A DNA stretch of 64,000 nucleotides from Gammaproteobacteria bacterium (GCA_028817305.1 JAPPPX010000193.1:1-64000), one strand, 5' to 3'. Positions 43,582-56,954 are shown, counted from the first letter of the stretch. A program made the numbers and translations. Notes: a model not told the origin generated them from the letters alone.

Positions 43582-46500
43582 ATGCGGTTACGCCAGCTTC
43601 GTTTGTCAGGCTTTAAGACCTTCGTAGATGCCACTGCCCTGGACTTGCGGCGCCCCCTGACCGCCATTGTCGGGCCCAACGGTTGCGGCAAGTCCAACTT
43701 GATAGACGCCGTGGCCTGGGTTCTGGGGGAGAGTTCCGCCCGCCACCTGCGCGCCGAACTCATCTCCGAGGTCATTTTTTCCGGTTCGCGCAACCGCCAG
43801 CCGGCCGGACAAGCTGGCGTCGAATTGCTCCTGGATAACAACGAGGGGCGCTTGGGGGGGCGTTTCCTCTCTTACCGGGAGGTCTCCATCCGGCGACAGG
43901 TGGACCGCGAGGGGGTCTCCAGTTATTTCCTGAACGGGACCCGTTGCCGCCGACGGGATATCACTGCCTTGCTGCACGGGACTGGCCTGGGACCGCGCGG
44001 TTACGCGATTATTGAACAGGGAATGGTCTCGCGCCTGATCGATGCCGGACCGGACGCATTGCGAGCGCATGTCGAGGAAACCGCCGGCATTTCCAAGTAC
44101 CGGGAGGACCGCCGGGAGGCTGAGGGGCGCATCCGCAGAGCGAAGGAAAATATACTGAATTTAAGTTACTTACAAGATGAAGTGAATAAACAGATTAAAG
44201 AATTAGAGCGGCAGGCCGCGCAGGCGAAGCGCTATCGGCAATTGTGCGACCGGGAGCGGCAATTGCAAGGCGAATTGTTGGCGCTGGACTGGCAACGGCT
44301 GAAAGAGCGGTTCCAGAGTTTGCACGGGGCCTGCCAGGAACTGGAGCTTGCGGCCGAAGGCGAGCGCAGCCGTCTGCGCCATCTGGAGGCGGAACTGGAC
44401 CGGGAGCGGCAGGAAAGCGCGGCCTTCAACCGGATTTGCGACGACTTGCAAGGGCAGTTCTACCGTCTGCACTCCGAGATTTCCCGCTGGGAGCAAAACC
44501 TAAAGCATGGCAGGGAGCGCATTGCGGCGCTGGAAGAGGAGTCGAAACGAAATAAGGTCCTGCTGGCGGAGGAAGAGGCGCATTGCCGGGCCGAACAGCA
44601 GGAACTTGATTCCCTGGAAGGCCAGTGCCGGAAATTGATCCCTTTGCGGGAGAAGCGGCAGCGCGAGCGCGAGCGGGCGCAGGCGGCGCTACAGGAAACG
44701 GACCGTCTGTTGCAGGAAGGGCAGGAAACCTGCGATCGTTGCAGCGAAAAGGCGGGCGCTCTGACGCGTGAGGAAGAGACAGCCCGTACTCGCTTGGAAC
44801 ATCTCGCCGCCCGCAAGCGTGAGGCCGAACGCCGTAGCCAGGAGCTCCAGGGAGAGCTTCGGGAACTCGATCCGCGGGGGCACGAGGTTCTCCTTGGTCA
44901 GGAACGGGAACAGCTGGCGCGGGTAGAGCGGGAGAGAGAAGAGCTGGGCTCCGCGGAGCGAGATACCCGCCGTACCCTGGCGAAATTGCGCGCCTCGGTC
45001 GCGGACCTGGAACAGCGCCTGGACAAGGAACGCGCCGCCCACCAGGAGATGCATTCCGCGCTGTCTTCCCTGCAGGCGCGTCAGCAGGCAGCGCTCGGCA
45101 GCGATCAGGAGCAGGTCAACCAGTGGCTGGAGGAGACGCAGCTCGCCGCCGTACAGCGCCTGGGCGAACGCTTGCAGGTGGCGCCCCGTTGGCGCCAGGC
45201 GGTGGAATTAGTGTTGGGAAGATACTTGCAGGCGGTGGAGTCGCCCAGCCTGGAAGAGGTGTTTCCAGCCCTGGATCGGTTGTCGGCGGGCGTGGTGGGC
45301 GTTTACCGATTGCCGTGCCCCGCCGCGCCCCCGGATGCGAAAGACAACGGGTTGCCTCCTTTGCTTCGCTACATAGAGACTCCGGAATTTCCCGCGGGCT
45401 TGCTTGCCGGCGTGTTCGCCGCCGAACATACGGAGGCGGCGCTGGCTGCGCGTCAGCGCCTGCAGCCGGGGCAAAGCGTCGTGACGCCAGATGGTCTTTG
45501 GTTGGGGCGCGACTGGTTATGGCTGATGCGCCGCCGCGGCGATGAAAGCATTTTGGAGCGGGAGGTCGAACGCAAGCGCTTGCAGCAAGACTATGCCGAG
45601 TCGCGGAAACGCTATCGCGGGCTGGAAGAGGAGTTGGCGCAGTTGCGTTGCGAGGCCGCGCGCCAGGAAGCCGCCTGCCAGGAATTGCGCGAGCGGCTGC
45701 AGGTTTGCCAGGAAGCCTTTGGCGAGCGACATTCTCGCCTGGCTGCCGACCGGGCCCGACGGCAGCAGCGCCAGGAACGCGCTGAGCGTATCGGGCGGGA
45801 ACTCGAGAAGCTTGCGGCGGAAGGGGATGCGATCGGAGACGAACAAGAAAAGCTGCGGCAACTATTGTCATCCCTGCAGCCGCGTAAGGAGAAGTTGGAG
45901 CAGGAACGCGAACGACTTTTAGAGCGTCGGCAACGGCAGCGGGACGAATTGGCGGCGGCGCGGCAGCGTTGGCAGGCGAGCGGCGATGCGTTGCACGAAA
46001 CAGACCTGCAGTTGGAGTCATTGAACTCCCGAAAGGAGTCGCGGCAACGGGCCTTGAAGCGTCAGCAACAGGCGCAGCAACAGCTGGCGGTGCGCTACCG
46101 GGAGCTACGCGCCGATCTGGAGCAGGCCCGGGCTCCTCTGGCCGGCTGGCAGGAGCGGTTGCAAAAGGGGCTGGAGCAGCGCCTGCAATTGGAGCGGGAG
46201 TTGCAACAGGGGCGTGAGAAGTTGACTCGGCAGCAAGAGAGCCAGCAGGCGCAGGAGCGCCAGCGGGCAGAGTGCGAGAACCTCCTGCGCGAACAGGAGG
46301 CCGCGGTGCAGCAGGAGCAGCTCGCCGTCGGCGAAGCCCGGGTCCGCATGGAGGCGGCAGCAGAGCGGTTGACCGCGTTGGACGGCGTTGGCACCCCCGA
46401 AGAGGTCCTGTCCGGCCTGGAAGAGGGTGCCGATCCCGCGCTTTGGCAACGGCGCTTGGACAGAATACAGCGCCGAATCCAGCAGTTGGGCACGGTTAAC

Positions 46501-47103
46501 CTGGCGGCGGTGGAAGAACATGCCCGGTTAACCGAGCGGCAGCAGGAGCAGGAGCGCCAGTACGAGGATCTGCAGCGTGGTCTGGAGACCTTGGAGCGCG
46601 CGATTCGTCGTATTGATCGGGAGATGCGGAAGCGCTTTCAAGATACCTTGGAGAAACTGGACGGGCACTTGCAAGACTTGTTCCCTCGTCTGTTCGGCGG
46701 CGGACAAGCGCGGTTGGAACTGATCGAACCCGGGCAGGCCGAGTCCGGGGTGGCGATCCGCGCCCGGCCTCCGGGAAAACGAGGGGAGGCGATCCACTTG
46801 TTGTCCGGAGGAGAAAAGGCTTTGACGGCGGTAGCTTTGCTCTTCTCCATCTTCCGTTTGAACCCTGCGCCGCTATGTTTGCTCGACGAGGTGGACGCGC
46901 CTCTGGACGATGTCAATGTTGGCCGCTTCCTGGAGTTGGTGCGCTCCATGACGGATACGGTGCAATTCGTTTTCGTTACCCACAATAAGATCAGCATGGA
47001 AATGGCCGATGCCCTGCTGGGAGTTACTATGCGGGAACCGGGCATTTCGCGCATCGTCTCTGTAGATGTCGGAGAGGCCGTCGAGCTGGCTGCCACGGCC
47101 TAG
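43582..47103 (+). CDS. smc: Chromosome partition protein SMC
   Basis: 1173 residues. Walker A GPNGCGKSN lies near residue 34; long coiled coils flank a hinge at about residues 520-660; the C-terminal head has LSGGEKALTAVALLFSIF and LCLLDEVDAPLDD (signature and Walker B). It forms the condensin-like ring for chromosome organisation. ATG at 43582 (MRLRQLRLSGFKTF) is the canonical SMC start; the 61 codons upstream are not conserved. A run of about 20 AT-ending codons occurs near 44142-44206. scpA/scpB are not adjacent. Confidence 0.96.
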   Translation: MRLRQLRLSGFKTFVDATALDLRRPLTAIVGPNGCGKSNLIDAVAWVLGESSARHLRAELISEVIFSGSRNRQPAGQAGVELLLDNNEGRLGGRFLSYREVSIRRQVDREGVSSYFLNGTRCRRRDITALLHGTGLGPRGYAIIEQGMVSRLIDAGPDALRAHVEETAGISKYREDRREAEGRIRRAKENILNLSYLQDEVNKQIKELERQAAQAKRYRQLCDRERQLQGELLALDWQRLKERFQSLHGACQELELAAEGERSRLRHLEAELDRERQESAAFNRICDDLQGQFYRLHSEISRWEQNLKHGRERIAALEEESKRNKVLLAEEEAHCRAEQQELDSLEGQCRKLIPLREKRQRERERAQAALQETDRLLQEGQETCDRCSEKAGALTREEETARTRLEHLAARKREAERRSQELQGELRELDPRGHEVLLGQEREQLARVEREREELGSAERDTRRTLAKLRASVADLEQRLDKERAAHQEMHSALSSLQARQQAALGSDQEQVNQWLEETQLAAVQRLGERLQVAPRWRQAVELVLGRYLQAVESPSLEEVFPALDRLSAGVVGVYRLPCPAAPPDAKDNGLPPLLRYIETPEFPAGLLAGVFAAEHTEAALAARQRLQPGQSVVTPDGLWLGRDWLWLMRRRGDESILEREVERKRLQQDYAESRKRYRGLEEELAQLRCEAARQEAACQELRERLQVCQEAFGERHSRLAADRARRQQRQERAERIGRELEKLAAEGDAIGDEQEKLRQLLSSLQPRKEKLEQERERLLERRQRQRDELAAARQRWQASGDALHETDLQLESLNSRKESRQRALKRQQQAQQQLAVRYRELRADLEQARAPLAGWQERLQKGLEQRLQLERELQQGREKLTRQQESQQAQERQRAECENLLREQEAAVQQEQLAVGEARVRMEAAAERLTALDGVGTPEEVLSGLEEGADPALWQRRLDRIQRRIQQLGTVNLAAVEEHARLTERQQEQERQYEDLQRGLETLERAIRRIDREMRKRFQDTLEKLDGHLQDLFPRLFGGGQARLELIEPGQAESGVAIRARPPGKRGEAIHLLSGGEKALTAVALLFSIFRLNPAPLCLLDEVDAPLDDVNVGRFLELVRSMTDTVQFVFVTHNKISMEMADALLGVTMREPGISRIVSVDVGEAVELAATA

Positions 47104-47114
47104 CGTACCGAGCG

Positions 47115-47963
47115 ATGGACGGCAGTTTGCGTTTCAGTCTCCTGTTGTTGGGGCTACTGCTGTTGTTGGGGCTCTATCTTTGGGGAGCCGTGAAGGGGCG
47201 CCGCGATAACCGCCGTCTGCCGGGCAGGTCGCATGGCGACAACGTGCACGGGCGGCGGCGAGAGGAAGAAGGTTCTGGTTCCGCGCGGCGGCAGACTCTT
47301 GCCGAACTCGGCTCTTTGATCCACAGCAGTCGGCAACGGCGCCGGGGGACACTCCCGCCGCTGGCATCGGCGCCGACCCGGCCTGGCGCCGGCGGCCCCC
47401 TTAATGACGATGTCACCCGGCCTCCTGACGACAGGGTCTTTGCCGATGCCGCCCCTCCTGATCTCCTCTATGACAAGGCGGACGATACGATCACACAAGC
47501 CCCCGCCCCCTCCTCCGGGAGCCTGACGGACAAAGAAGAGCTGTTGCTCGTCTATGTAACCGCACGCGGAGACAGAGCCTTTACCGGTACGGAGATCGAG
47601 GCGGCTCTGGAGTCTGCCGGATTACGGCGCGGCGCCCTGGATATCTTCCACTGTTGCGTCTCGGTGGAGAATACGCAGGCCATGCCCTCGTTCAGCGTAG
47701 CCAATATGTACGAACCGGGGACCTTATCTGCCGCTGAGTTGCCTCGCCTGCGCACCGGCGGCCTGGTGTTCTTTCTGCGCCTGCCGCATCCCGATGGCGT
47801 GGAATCCCTGGCACGGATGTTGGAAGGGGCGCACACAGTGGCCCGTCAGCTTGGCGGAGAACTTTCCAATTCTGAGGGCGACGCGCTCACTCCAGAAGGC
47901 ATACAGCAGCTGCATCGGTATGCCGAACAGGCTTGTCGTCCATTGCCGACCGCGGAGCGGTAA
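47115..47963 (+). CDS. zipA: Cell-division protein ZipA
   Basis: 282 residues. An N-terminal transmembrane helix (about 6-25), a charged variable linker, and a C-terminal FtsZ-binding domain (about 145-275) with LLLVYVTARGDRAFTGTEIEAAL and the later FHCCVSVENTQAMPSFSVANMYEPG. It anchors the FtsZ ring to the inner membrane. It sits between smc and ligA, a common gammaproteobacterial order. Confidence 0.92.
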   Translation: MDGSLRFSLLLLGLLLLLGLYLWGAVKGRRDNRRLPGRSHGDNVHGRRREEEGSGSARRQTLAELGSLIHSSRQRRRGTLPPLASAPTRPGAGGPLNDDVTRPPDDRVFADAAPPDLLYDKADDTITQAPAPSSGSLTDKEELLLVYVTARGDRAFTGTEIEAALESAGLRRGALDIFHCCVSVENTQAMPSFSVANMYEPGTLSAAELPRLRTGGLVFFLRLPHPDGVESLARMLEGAHTVARQLGGELSNSEGDALTPEGIQQLHRYAEQACRPLPTAER

Positions 47964-50345
<2,382 letters not shown>

Positions 50346-50410
50346 GACGGGCGGTCCGCATGGCAGGTCCCAGCGTCTGTTGTAACAGGGAATGGAGGCA
50401 TCCGGGCGGC

Positions 50411-50436
50411 GCCCCGGAGATACGCCCCGGAGATAC
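50411..50436 (+). repeat. Tandem 13-bp duplication over the rpoE ribosome site
   Basis: gccccggagatac occurs twice head to tail. The GGAG of the second copy lies 9 nt before the rpoE ATG, so the duplication also created a second, upstream GGAG. Confidence 0.75.
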
Positions 50437-50441
50437 CTGTA

Positions 50442-51017
50442 ATGAAGAAGAATAATGCCGAACAGCTATTGTTGGACCGTGCCCGGCAGGGAGACCGCCA
50501 TGCCTTCGATTTGCTCGTGGCGAAATACCAGCAGCGTGTGCACCGTATGCTCAGCCGCCTCCTGCCGAACCCGGAGGATGCCTACGATATTGCCCAGGAG
50601 ACCTTCCTGCGCGCTTACCAGGGTCTGGGCTCTTTTCAGGGAAAGAGCACCTTTTATACCTGGCTGTACCGGATTGCCATTAATGCCGCGCGCAACCATC
50701 TCGCCATGCAGTCTCGTCGCCCGGTATCGCTTCCGTGGCCGGATGTTCCGGAACCATTTGCCAATGAAGAAAATCTAAGAGAAAATGATACCCCGGAACA
50801 TGCGTTGTTGCGTGACGAAATCCAGGAGGTTGTCATCCAGGCATTCGAAGTCTTGCCGGAAGAATGGAAGACAGCTATTACCTTGCGTGAAGTGGAAGGA
50901 CTCAGTTACGAGGAGATCTCCGAAGCCATGTCATGTCCCATAGGCACGGTTCGTTCCCGCATCTTTCGTGCCCGGGAGGCGATTAGCCAGCGCCTGCGGG
51001 AATTGCAGGAGGAATAG
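50442..51017 (+). CDS. rpoE: ECF sigma factor RpoE/AlgU
   Basis: 191 residues, very close to sigma-E/AlgU throughout. Region 2 includes YQQRVHRMLSRLLPNPEDAYDIAQETFLRAY, and region 4 EEWKTAITLREVEGLSYEEISEAMSCPIGTVRSRIFRAREAI. It directs the envelope-stress response. It starts an operon with its anti-sigma factor RseA, the co-regulator RseB and the protease MucD. Confidence 0.96.
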   Translation: MKKNNAEQLLLDRARQGDRHAFDLLVAKYQQRVHRMLSRLLPNPEDAYDIAQETFLRAYQGLGSFQGKSTFYTWLYRIAINAARNHLAMQSRRPVSLPWPDVPEPFANEENLRENDTPEHALLRDEIQEVVIQAFEVLPEEWKTAITLREVEGLSYEEISEAMSCPIGTVRSRIFRAREAISQRLRELQEE

Positions 51018-51021
51018 GACC

Positions 51022-51516
51022 GTGAACCGAGTAAATAATCCTCAGACGGAAACTTGGCTGTCTGCCTGGCTGGATGACGAGGCCGAATGCCAGGAGGGTG
51101 CGCTGGAGCGCCTGTTGCACGATCCCGGGTTGCGCGCAAAATGGCGCGGCTACCACGTGATCGGCGACTGTCTGCGCAGCCAGTTTTCCGGGCGGGCACG
51201 CCTGTTGCAGCCCGTTCCCCCCCGCCGCCGGGGGTTGGCGTTGGCCTTTGGTTGCGCCTTGGCGGTCTTGCTGACATTTGGGATCGTTATGATGCTGGTG
51301 CCAGCGGTCGGTGACCGCGGCGGGAACGGGGAGAATGTCGTGGCGTTGCCGGATTTGCCTCTGCAGATCGTTAGCCGGGTGCCTGGAGAACTGGCGCCGC
51401 CGCAACGCCGTTTGGCCATTTATCTGGTCCACCACAGCGAGTATCTCGCCCACAGCAGCGCTCAGGGAATGTTTTCTTATGCCAGAATTGTGGCGGCTAC
51501 CGAGACTGGGCCGTAA
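51022..51516 (+). CDS. rseA: Anti-sigma-E factor RseA/MucA
   Basis: 164 residues. The N-terminal cytosolic domain (ETWLSAWLDDEAE ... WRGYHVIGDCLR) matches the RseA/MucA sigma-binding domain; one transmembrane helix at about 71-91; a periplasmic tail follows. It holds sigma-E inactive until cleaved. GTG at 51022 has AGGAGG 8-9 nt upstream. rseB starts inside its 3' end. Confidence 0.92.
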   Translation: MNRVNNPQTETWLSAWLDDEAECQEGALERLLHDPGLRAKWRGYHVIGDCLRSQFSGRARLLQPVPPRRRGLALAFGCALAVLLTFGIVMMLVPAVGDRGGNGENVVALPDLPLQIVSRVPGELAPPQRRLAIYLVHHSEYLAHSSAQGMFSYARIVAATETGP

Positions 51517-52474
51517 ATTTCTGCTCCCGTTCCTGCTCGCGTTTGCGTCTCCGGCCTTTCAGGCACAGGCGCAATCTCGGGATACGGAACCCGCGGATCG
51601 GTTGTTGCGGGAAATGATCCAGGCCAACCGCAAATTGCGATACGATGGCGTCTTCCTGTACCGCCGGGACGATTTGATCTCCCCAGTGCGAGTGATCCAC
51701 CATCATCCTGGCGAGCAGAAAATTGTCTCGTTGAATGGGCTCGTGCGTGAGCCTTTCCCTGACCGTGCCCGGGCATCGGGCGTGTCCGCCCGCTCCGAGG
51801 ACCGCAGCTACCTGCTGAAGAACCCGAATATGCGGCCGGATCGCCTGGCCCCCTTGCCGCGGCTCTCCATTCGGCAAATGCAGCAGTACTACGACCTGCA
51901 AGTGACGGGGGAGGGTCGTGTGGTCGGGCGCCCTGTTTGGATCCTGGAGGCGCGTCCGCTGGACGATCTGCGCTACGGCCGTCGCTTTCACATAGACCGG
52001 GCAACCTGCCTGCTGCTGCAATCGGAAGTGAAGGAATCCAACGGCCGCATCATCGAGCAGATTACCTTCGTGTCGCTACGGTTGCTGGAGCCGGAAACGA
52101 CGGAGGATGACGCTGTTTCTTCACACGATTGGGAAGAAGAGGCGCCGGTTGCCGGGGAAGAAGGACAGTCCGGTTGGACCTTTTCTGCCGCGGCGCACGG
52201 TTTTGCTCTGGCGGATGGAGGCTTGCAACCATTACGCATCGCAGGAGCGCCGGTGAACCAAGTCGTACTGACCGACGGCCTTGCTTCCGTCTCCGTATTC
52301 ATTGAAGTCCGGCCCGGGGGATCGCTGTATATCCCGGAGGGTTCCACCAATCTGAGCGGGCTCAATGCCCACACGGCCTATAAAGACGGCTACCAGGTCA
52401 CTGCCATCGGCGTTGTTCCGTTACGCACGGTGCGGCTCATCGCCGATTCGGCGCGGCCGGCTTCCGGGTCGTGA
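51479..52474 (+). CDS. rseB: Sigma-E regulatory protein RseB/MucB
   Basis: 331 residues with a signal peptide ending near FQAQA. The large domain begins ADRLLREMIQANRKLRYDGVFLYRRDD and the smaller C-terminal domain has VNQVVLTDGLASVSVFIE. It protects RseA in the periplasm and senses lipopolysaccharide or lipoprotein stress. ATG at 51479 gives a proper signal peptide and overlaps rseA by 38 nt. Its stop overlaps the mucD start. Confidence 0.92.
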   Translation: MPELWRLPRLGRKFLLPFLLAFASPAFQAQAQSRDTEPADRLLREMIQANRKLRYDGVFLYRRDDLISPVRVIHHHPGEQKIVSLNGLVREPFPDRARASGVSARSEDRSYLLKNPNMRPDRLAPLPRLSIRQMQQYYDLQVTGEGRVVGRPVWILEARPLDDLRYGRRFHIDRATCLLLQSEVKESNGRIIEQITFVSLRLLEPETTEDDAVSSHDWEEEAPVAGEEGQSGWTFSAAAHGFALADGGLQPLRIAGAPVNQVVLTDGLASVSVFIEVRPGGSLYIPEGSTNLSGLNAHTAYKDGYQVTAIGVVPLRTVRLIADSARPASGS

Positions 52475-53880
52475 TGCCGGGGCGGTTTCGCAACACCCTG
52501 CTGCCGGCGATCCTGTGGGCGGCGGCACTGCCCCTCGCCGCCGCGTCGCCCCTGCCGGACTTTACTGACCTGGTCGAGGAGAACAGCCCCGCGGTGGTCA
52601 GTATCGAGGCCCATGCCGCACCGCCGCAAATCGCACGCAGGCATGAGATCCCCAAGGATCACCCCTTGTTCCATTTCTTCGAGAAGTTCTTCAAGGACCC
52701 TCCGGCCGGACGGACCCCCTGGTCTGCCCCGCGCGGTTCGGGTTTTCTGGTCTCTGCCGACGGCTATATCCTTACCAACCGTCACGTCGTAGGCAACTCG
52801 GAGAAGATCGTGGTGCGGCTACAGGATCGCCGCGAGTTCCGGGCCAAACTCATAGGTACCGATGAACATTCCGATCTCGCCGTATTGCATATTGATGCCG
52901 AAGACCTTCCCGCAGTAACCGTCGGCGATTCCTCCCGCCTCAGGGTGGGGGAATGGGTCATGGCCATTGGCTCGCCCTTCGGGTTCGACTATTCGGTGAC
53001 CGTTGGGGTCGTCAGCGCCATTGGCCGCGGGTTGCCGAACGAAAATTACGTGCCTTATATCCAAACCGACGTCGCCATCAACCCGGGCAACTCCGGCGGG
53101 CCGCTGTTTACCCTGAACGGCGACGTAGTCGGCGTGAACGCACAGATTTTCAGTCCCACTGGCGGCTACTCCGGGCTGTCTTTTACCATTCCGATCAACC
53201 TCGCCATGGAAGTTTACCGGCAGATCCGCGAACATGGCCGGGTCACGCGCGGCTGGCTTGGAGTGCGCATACAGGATGTTACCCACGAACTGGCCGCGTC
53301 GTTTAACATGGACCAGGCGCGCGGCGCCTTGATCGCCCAGGTGTTGCCGGCCAGCCCGGCCATGCGCGCCGGTTTGAGGGAAGGGGATGTTATCGTGCGT
53401 TTTGGCGACCGGGAGATTATCTACGCCTCCGACCTGCCGCCGCGAGTTGGATCCGCGGCCATCGGCAGCGAGGTGGCGCTCGAACTGATCCGGGACGGGC
53501 GTAGCAGATCCCTGCAGGTCACTGTAGGAGAATTGCCTGGGGATGCAGCGGATCGGCCGTTGGCGGATGTTGCACCGCCCGCAGCGCCCCTGGGACTGGA
53601 GGTGAGCGATCCCACCGAGGAGGAGCGGCAGGAGTTGGCGCTTGGCGACCACGGGGTGGTCGTACGGAAAGTGATGCCGGGGCCGGCGCTCGCCGCCGGC
53701 ATCCGCGTAGGCGATGCGCTGTTGCAGTTCGATAATCGCGAGCTCGAAGGCAGCCAACACTTCCGCGCATTGGCCGGTAAGCTTGCTGTGGGAAAGCCAG
53801 TGCCGATTCTGCTCCAACGCGACGGCGTACCCCTGTTTCTGGCGTTGCGGCGTGACCCGCTGCCCGAGGATTTGCCCTGA
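52474..53880 (+). CDS. mucD: Periplasmic serine protease MucD/DegP
   Basis: 468 residues: signal peptide, trypsin-like protease domain with triad His in LTNRHVV, Asp in [10 protein letters not shown] and Ser in NPGNSGGPL, then two PDZ domains (about 270-350 and 375-460). It degrades misfolded envelope proteins and belongs to the sigma-E response. ATG at 52474 shares one base with the rseB stop; GTG at 52471 would add one residue. Confidence 0.95.
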   Translation: MPGRFRNTLLPAILWAAALPLAAASPLPDFTDLVEENSPAVVSIEAHAAPPQIARRHEIPKDHPLFHFFEKFFKDPPAGRTPWSAPRGSGFLVSADGYILTNRHVVGNSEKIVVRLQDRREFRAKLIGTDEHSDLAVLHIDAEDLPAVTVGDSSRLRVGEWVMAIGSPFGFDYSVTVGVVSAIGRGLPNENYVPYIQTDVAINPGNSGGPLFTLNGDVVGVNAQIFSPTGGYSGLSFTIPINLAMEVYRQIREHGRVTRGWLGVRIQDVTHELAASFNMDQARGALIAQVLPASPAMRAGLREGDVIVRFGDREIIYASDLPPRVGSAAIGSEVALELIRDGRSRSLQVTVGELPGDAADRPLADVAPPAAPLGLEVSDPTEEERQELALGDHGVVVRKVMPGPALAAGIRVGDALLQFDNRELEGSQHFRALAGKLAVGKPVPILLQRDGVPLFLALRRDPLPEDLP

Positions 53881-53957
53881 AGGAGCAGGAGCCTGGCCAG
53901 GCCCGCCCCGTCCAGCGGCGCGTTATGCCCCTGCTGCAATCGTCTTCTGTCGGCTCC

Positions 53958-55754
53958 ATGGATTCTATGCGCAACTTTTCCATCGTCGCCCATGTGGATC
54001 ACGGCAAATCCACATTGGCCGATCGCTTGATCCAATCCTGTGGCGGTCTCAGCGAACGGCAGATGCAGGAGCAGGTGCTGGACTCCATGGATCTGGAGCG
54101 GGAGCGAGGGATTACGATCAAGGCGCAGAGCGCTGCCTTGCGTCACACTGCCGCCAATGGCCGGGAATACCTGCTGAACTTGATCGATACCCCCGGACAT
54201 GCTGATTTCAGCTACGAGGTATCGCGTTCGCTGGCTGCCTGCGAAGGGGCGCTACTGGTTATAGACGCCAGCCAGGGGGTGGAGGCCCAAAGCATCGCCA
54301 CCTGCCGGATCGCCCTGGAACAGAAGCTGGAGATCGTCCCGGTCTTGAACAAAATCGATCTCCCGTCCGCCGACCCGGAGCGCGTATCGCGGCAGATCGA
54401 GGAAGTGCTGGGCCTGTCTGTACGTGAAGCGCCGCGGATCAGCGCCAAATGCGGTCAGGGGATACCCGCGCTGTTGGACACTCTGGTGCGCCGCTTTCCT
54501 CCTCCCCACGGCGATCAGGAAGCACCTTTGCGGGCCTTAATCGTTGATTCCTGGTTCGACAATTACCATGGGGTCGTCTCCCTGGTGCGTGTGTTCGATG
54601 GGGCGGTCGCCGTCGGTGACCGCGTTCAGATCTTTTCGACGGGGCGAGCATATCCGGTGCAGCGATTGGGCGTCTTTACGCCGCGGGATGTCCCACGCCA
54701 GCGGCTGCATGCCGGCGAGGTAGGGTTTCTGATTGCCGGCATCAAGGAAATTGACGGCGCCCCGGTAGGGGATACCCTGACCTTGGCCCGGCGGCCGGCA
54801 TCCCGCTCGCTGCCGGGTTTCCGACGGATCAAGCCGCGGGTCTTCGCCGGTCTGTTCCCTGCGGATTCCTCCTGCTGCGATGCGTTGCGCGCCGCCTTGG
54901 AAAAATTACGCCTGAACGACTCGGCCCTGCATTTCGAGGCAGAACATTCCCAGTCTCTGGGCATGGGATTCCGCTGCGGCTTTCTGGGAATGTTGCATAT
55001 GGAGATCGTCCAGGAACGCCTGGAACGAGAATACGGCCTGGACTTAATCACGACTATGCCGACGGTTATTTACCAGGCGTTGACTGACAGTGGCGAACTG
55101 CTGTCAGTGGATAATCCGGCTCGGATTCCGGAACGGACCCGGATTGTCGAGTGGCGCGAACCAGTAGTTCGGGCCGACCTGCTCGCGCCGCGGGAATACG
55201 TGGGCCGGGTGCTGGCCTTGTGCCTGAAACGGCGTGGCAAACAGCAGGAAATCCGTTACCTGGAGGGTCGTGCGGCACTGCGCTTCGAGATGCCGCTGAG
55301 CGAGATTGTGCTGGATTTTTTCGACCGGCTGAAGTCCGTCAGCAGCGGTTATGCCTCTTTCGATTACGACTTTCTGGGTTTCGTTCCCGCCGACCTGGTG
55401 CGGCTGGATGTGTTGCTCAACAGCAAGCGAGTGGACGCCTTGTCATCTATTGAGCACCGCGACTCTGTTGCCGTCCGCGCCCGGCAATTGGCGCGGAGGC
55501 TCAAGGAGGCGATCCCCAGGCAGATGTTCGACGTGGCCATCCAGGCCGCTCTCGGTTCGAAGATTATCGCCCGGGAGACCGTCAAGGGCCTGCGCAAAGA
55601 CGTGACCGCCAAGTGCTACGGCGGAGATATTACCCGCAAGCGCAAGCTCCTGGAGCGCCAGAAGGCCGGCAAGCGCCGGATGAAGAGCTTCGGTGACGTA
55701 CAGATTCCACAGGAGGCCTTCCTGGCGCTGTTGCGGGCGGAGAGGCAGGGTTGA
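53958..55754 (+). CDS. lepA: Elongation factor 4 (LepA)
   Basis: 598 residues, standard length. GTPase motifs: [20 protein letters not shown] and [10 protein letters not shown]; the C-terminal LepA domain is complete. It remodels stalled or mis-translocated ribosomes. ATG at 53958 ([12 protein letters not shown]) matches family N-termini; ATG at 53925 adds 11 residues. Neither has a strong ribosome site. lepA-lepB-rnc-era order is standard. Confidence 0.96.
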   Translation: MDSMRNFSIVAHVDHGKSTLADRLIQSCGGLSERQMQEQVLDSMDLERERGITIKAQSAALRHTAANGREYLLNLIDTPGHADFSYEVSRSLAACEGALLVIDASQGVEAQSIATCRIALEQKLEIVPVLNKIDLPSADPERVSRQIEEVLGLSVREAPRISAKCGQGIPALLDTLVRRFPPPHGDQEAPLRALIVDSWFDNYHGVVSLVRVFDGAVAVGDRVQIFSTGRAYPVQRLGVFTPRDVPRQRLHAGEVGFLIAGIKEIDGAPVGDTLTLARRPASRSLPGFRRIKPRVFAGLFPADSSCCDALRAALEKLRLNDSALHFEAEHSQSLGMGFRCGFLGMLHMEIVQERLEREYGLDLITTMPTVIYQALTDSGELLSVDNPARIPERTRIVEWREPVVRADLLAPREYVGRVLALCLKRRGKQQEIRYLEGRAALRFEMPLSEIVLDFFDRLKSVSSGYASFDYDFLGFVPADLVRLDVLLNSKRVDALSSIEHRDSVAVRARQLARRLKEAIPRQMFDVAIQAALGSKIIARETVKGLRKDVTAKCYGGDITRKRKLLERQKAGKRRMKSFGDVQIPQEAFLALLRAERQG

Positions 55755-56512
55755 GTATAGATTTTTCCTGGGTGATGGCCTCGTTGGTCCTGGCCAGCGG
55801 CGGACTCGTGTGCGCCGGCCGGTTGGGCCGGTACTGCGACCGAGAATGGGCGGAGTCGGGGGTCGTCCAGTTGGCTCGCTCTCTGTTTCCGGTATTCCTG
55901 ATCGTGTTCCTGATCCGTTCCTTCCTGATCGAACCGTTCCGTATCCCCTCGGCGTCTATGATGCCCACCCTGCTGGCGGGCGATCTCATACTGGTCAATA
56001 AATTCGACTATGGCATTCGGTTGCCCTTGGTCCACTATAAGATCGTCGGCGACGGTCAGCCGCGCCGGGGCGACGTAATCGTGTTCCGCTATCCGCTGAA
56101 CCCCCGCCTGTCCTATATCAAGCGCGTGATCGGTCTGCCCGGCGACCGGGTACGCTATCACGAGAAAAACCTGTATATTAACGGCATGCCGGTAGAGCGC
56201 GCGCAAATTGGAGGCTTGGATACGGAGGAGCCCGGGAATGATGGCGGGCGCGGCCGCCTGTCCTGGGAAGAACTGCTACCCGGCAGGGCACACGAGATCC
56301 TGGTGGACCCGCGGCAAGACCTGGTCACGGAGACGAACGTGGTTGTCCCGGAGGCGCATTATTTCGTTCTGGGAGACAACCGGGATAACAGCAGGGACAG
56401 CAGGTTCTGGGGTTTCGTCCCGGACGATCACCTGGTAGGCAAGGCCTTCCTGGTTTGGCTGAGTTGGAACGGAGGGATCGTATGGCAAAGAATAGGCAAA
56501 AGCATCCAATAG
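55751..56512 (+). CDS. lepB: Signal peptidase I
   Basis: 253 residues. Two N-terminal transmembrane segments, the catalytic Ser in [15 protein letters not shown], the catalytic Lys in [11 protein letters not shown], and the C-terminal box [17 protein letters not shown]. It cleaves Sec signal peptides at the inner membrane. TTG start at 55751 overlaps the lepA stop (TTGA). The downstream DUF4845 gene starts within its 3' end. Confidence 0.95.
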   Translation: MSIDFSWVMASLVLASGGLVCAGRLGRYCDREWAESGVVQLARSLFPVFLIVFLIRSFLIEPFRIPSASMMPTLLAGDLILVNKFDYGIRLPLVHYKIVGDGQPRRGDVIVFRYPLNPRLSYIKRVIGLPGDRVRYHEKNLYINGMPVERAQIGGLDTEEPGNDGGRGRLSWEELLPGRAHEILVDPRQDLVTETNVVVPEAHYFVLGDNRDNSRDSRFWGFVPDDHLVGKAFLVWLSWNGGIVWQRIGKSIQ

Positions 56513-56919
56513 CATTCGGCGGCCAATGGCGGCGTCAACTCGGGCTCAGCCTCAGCGGCGTAGCGATAGCGGGGACTATCTTTTTGGGCATCGCCTATCT
56601 AGGGCTAAAGATTTACCCTCTTTACTACGAACGCTTTCTGGTCATCCAGGTGATGGACACCTTGGTTGCGGACCGGAAAACGGCACGGTCCAACGAGGCC
56701 CAACTGCGGTTCAAGTTTCTGCGCTTGGCGGGTCTGAATGGCATCACAGTCATAAAGCAGACAAATATCCACGAGACCTTCAACGTGGTGGAGCCCAGGA
56801 AAAAGGGACAGCCAAGGCTCCTTGTCGTCACTTACGAGGCGCGGTCACCGCTGTTTGCGGATCTGGATCTGTTGCTGAAATTCCATCAGGAGCGGATGTT
56901 GGGAGAAGGGGAGGGCTGA
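56482..56919 (+). CDS. DUF4845 small membrane protein
   Basis: 145 residues. A basic N-terminus and one transmembrane helix (about 24-44), then a short periplasmic domain with KIYPLYYERFLVIQVMDTL and VVTYEARSPLFADLDLLLKF. This DUF4845-type gene sits between lepB and rnc in many Gammaproteobacteria; its role is unknown. ATG at 56482 has GGAGGG about 6 nt upstream and overlaps lepB by 31 nt. Confidence 0.82.
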   Translation: MAKNRQKHPIAFGGQWRRQLGLSLSGVAIAGTIFLGIAYLGLKIYPLYYERFLVIQVMDTLVADRKTARSNEAQLRFKFLRLAGLNGITVIKQTNIHETFNVVEPRKKGQPRLLVVTYEARSPLFADLDLLLKFHQERMLGEGEG

Positions 56920-56954
56920 CAATAGCCTCGAAGATTGCCGATAACCGGGAGCTC

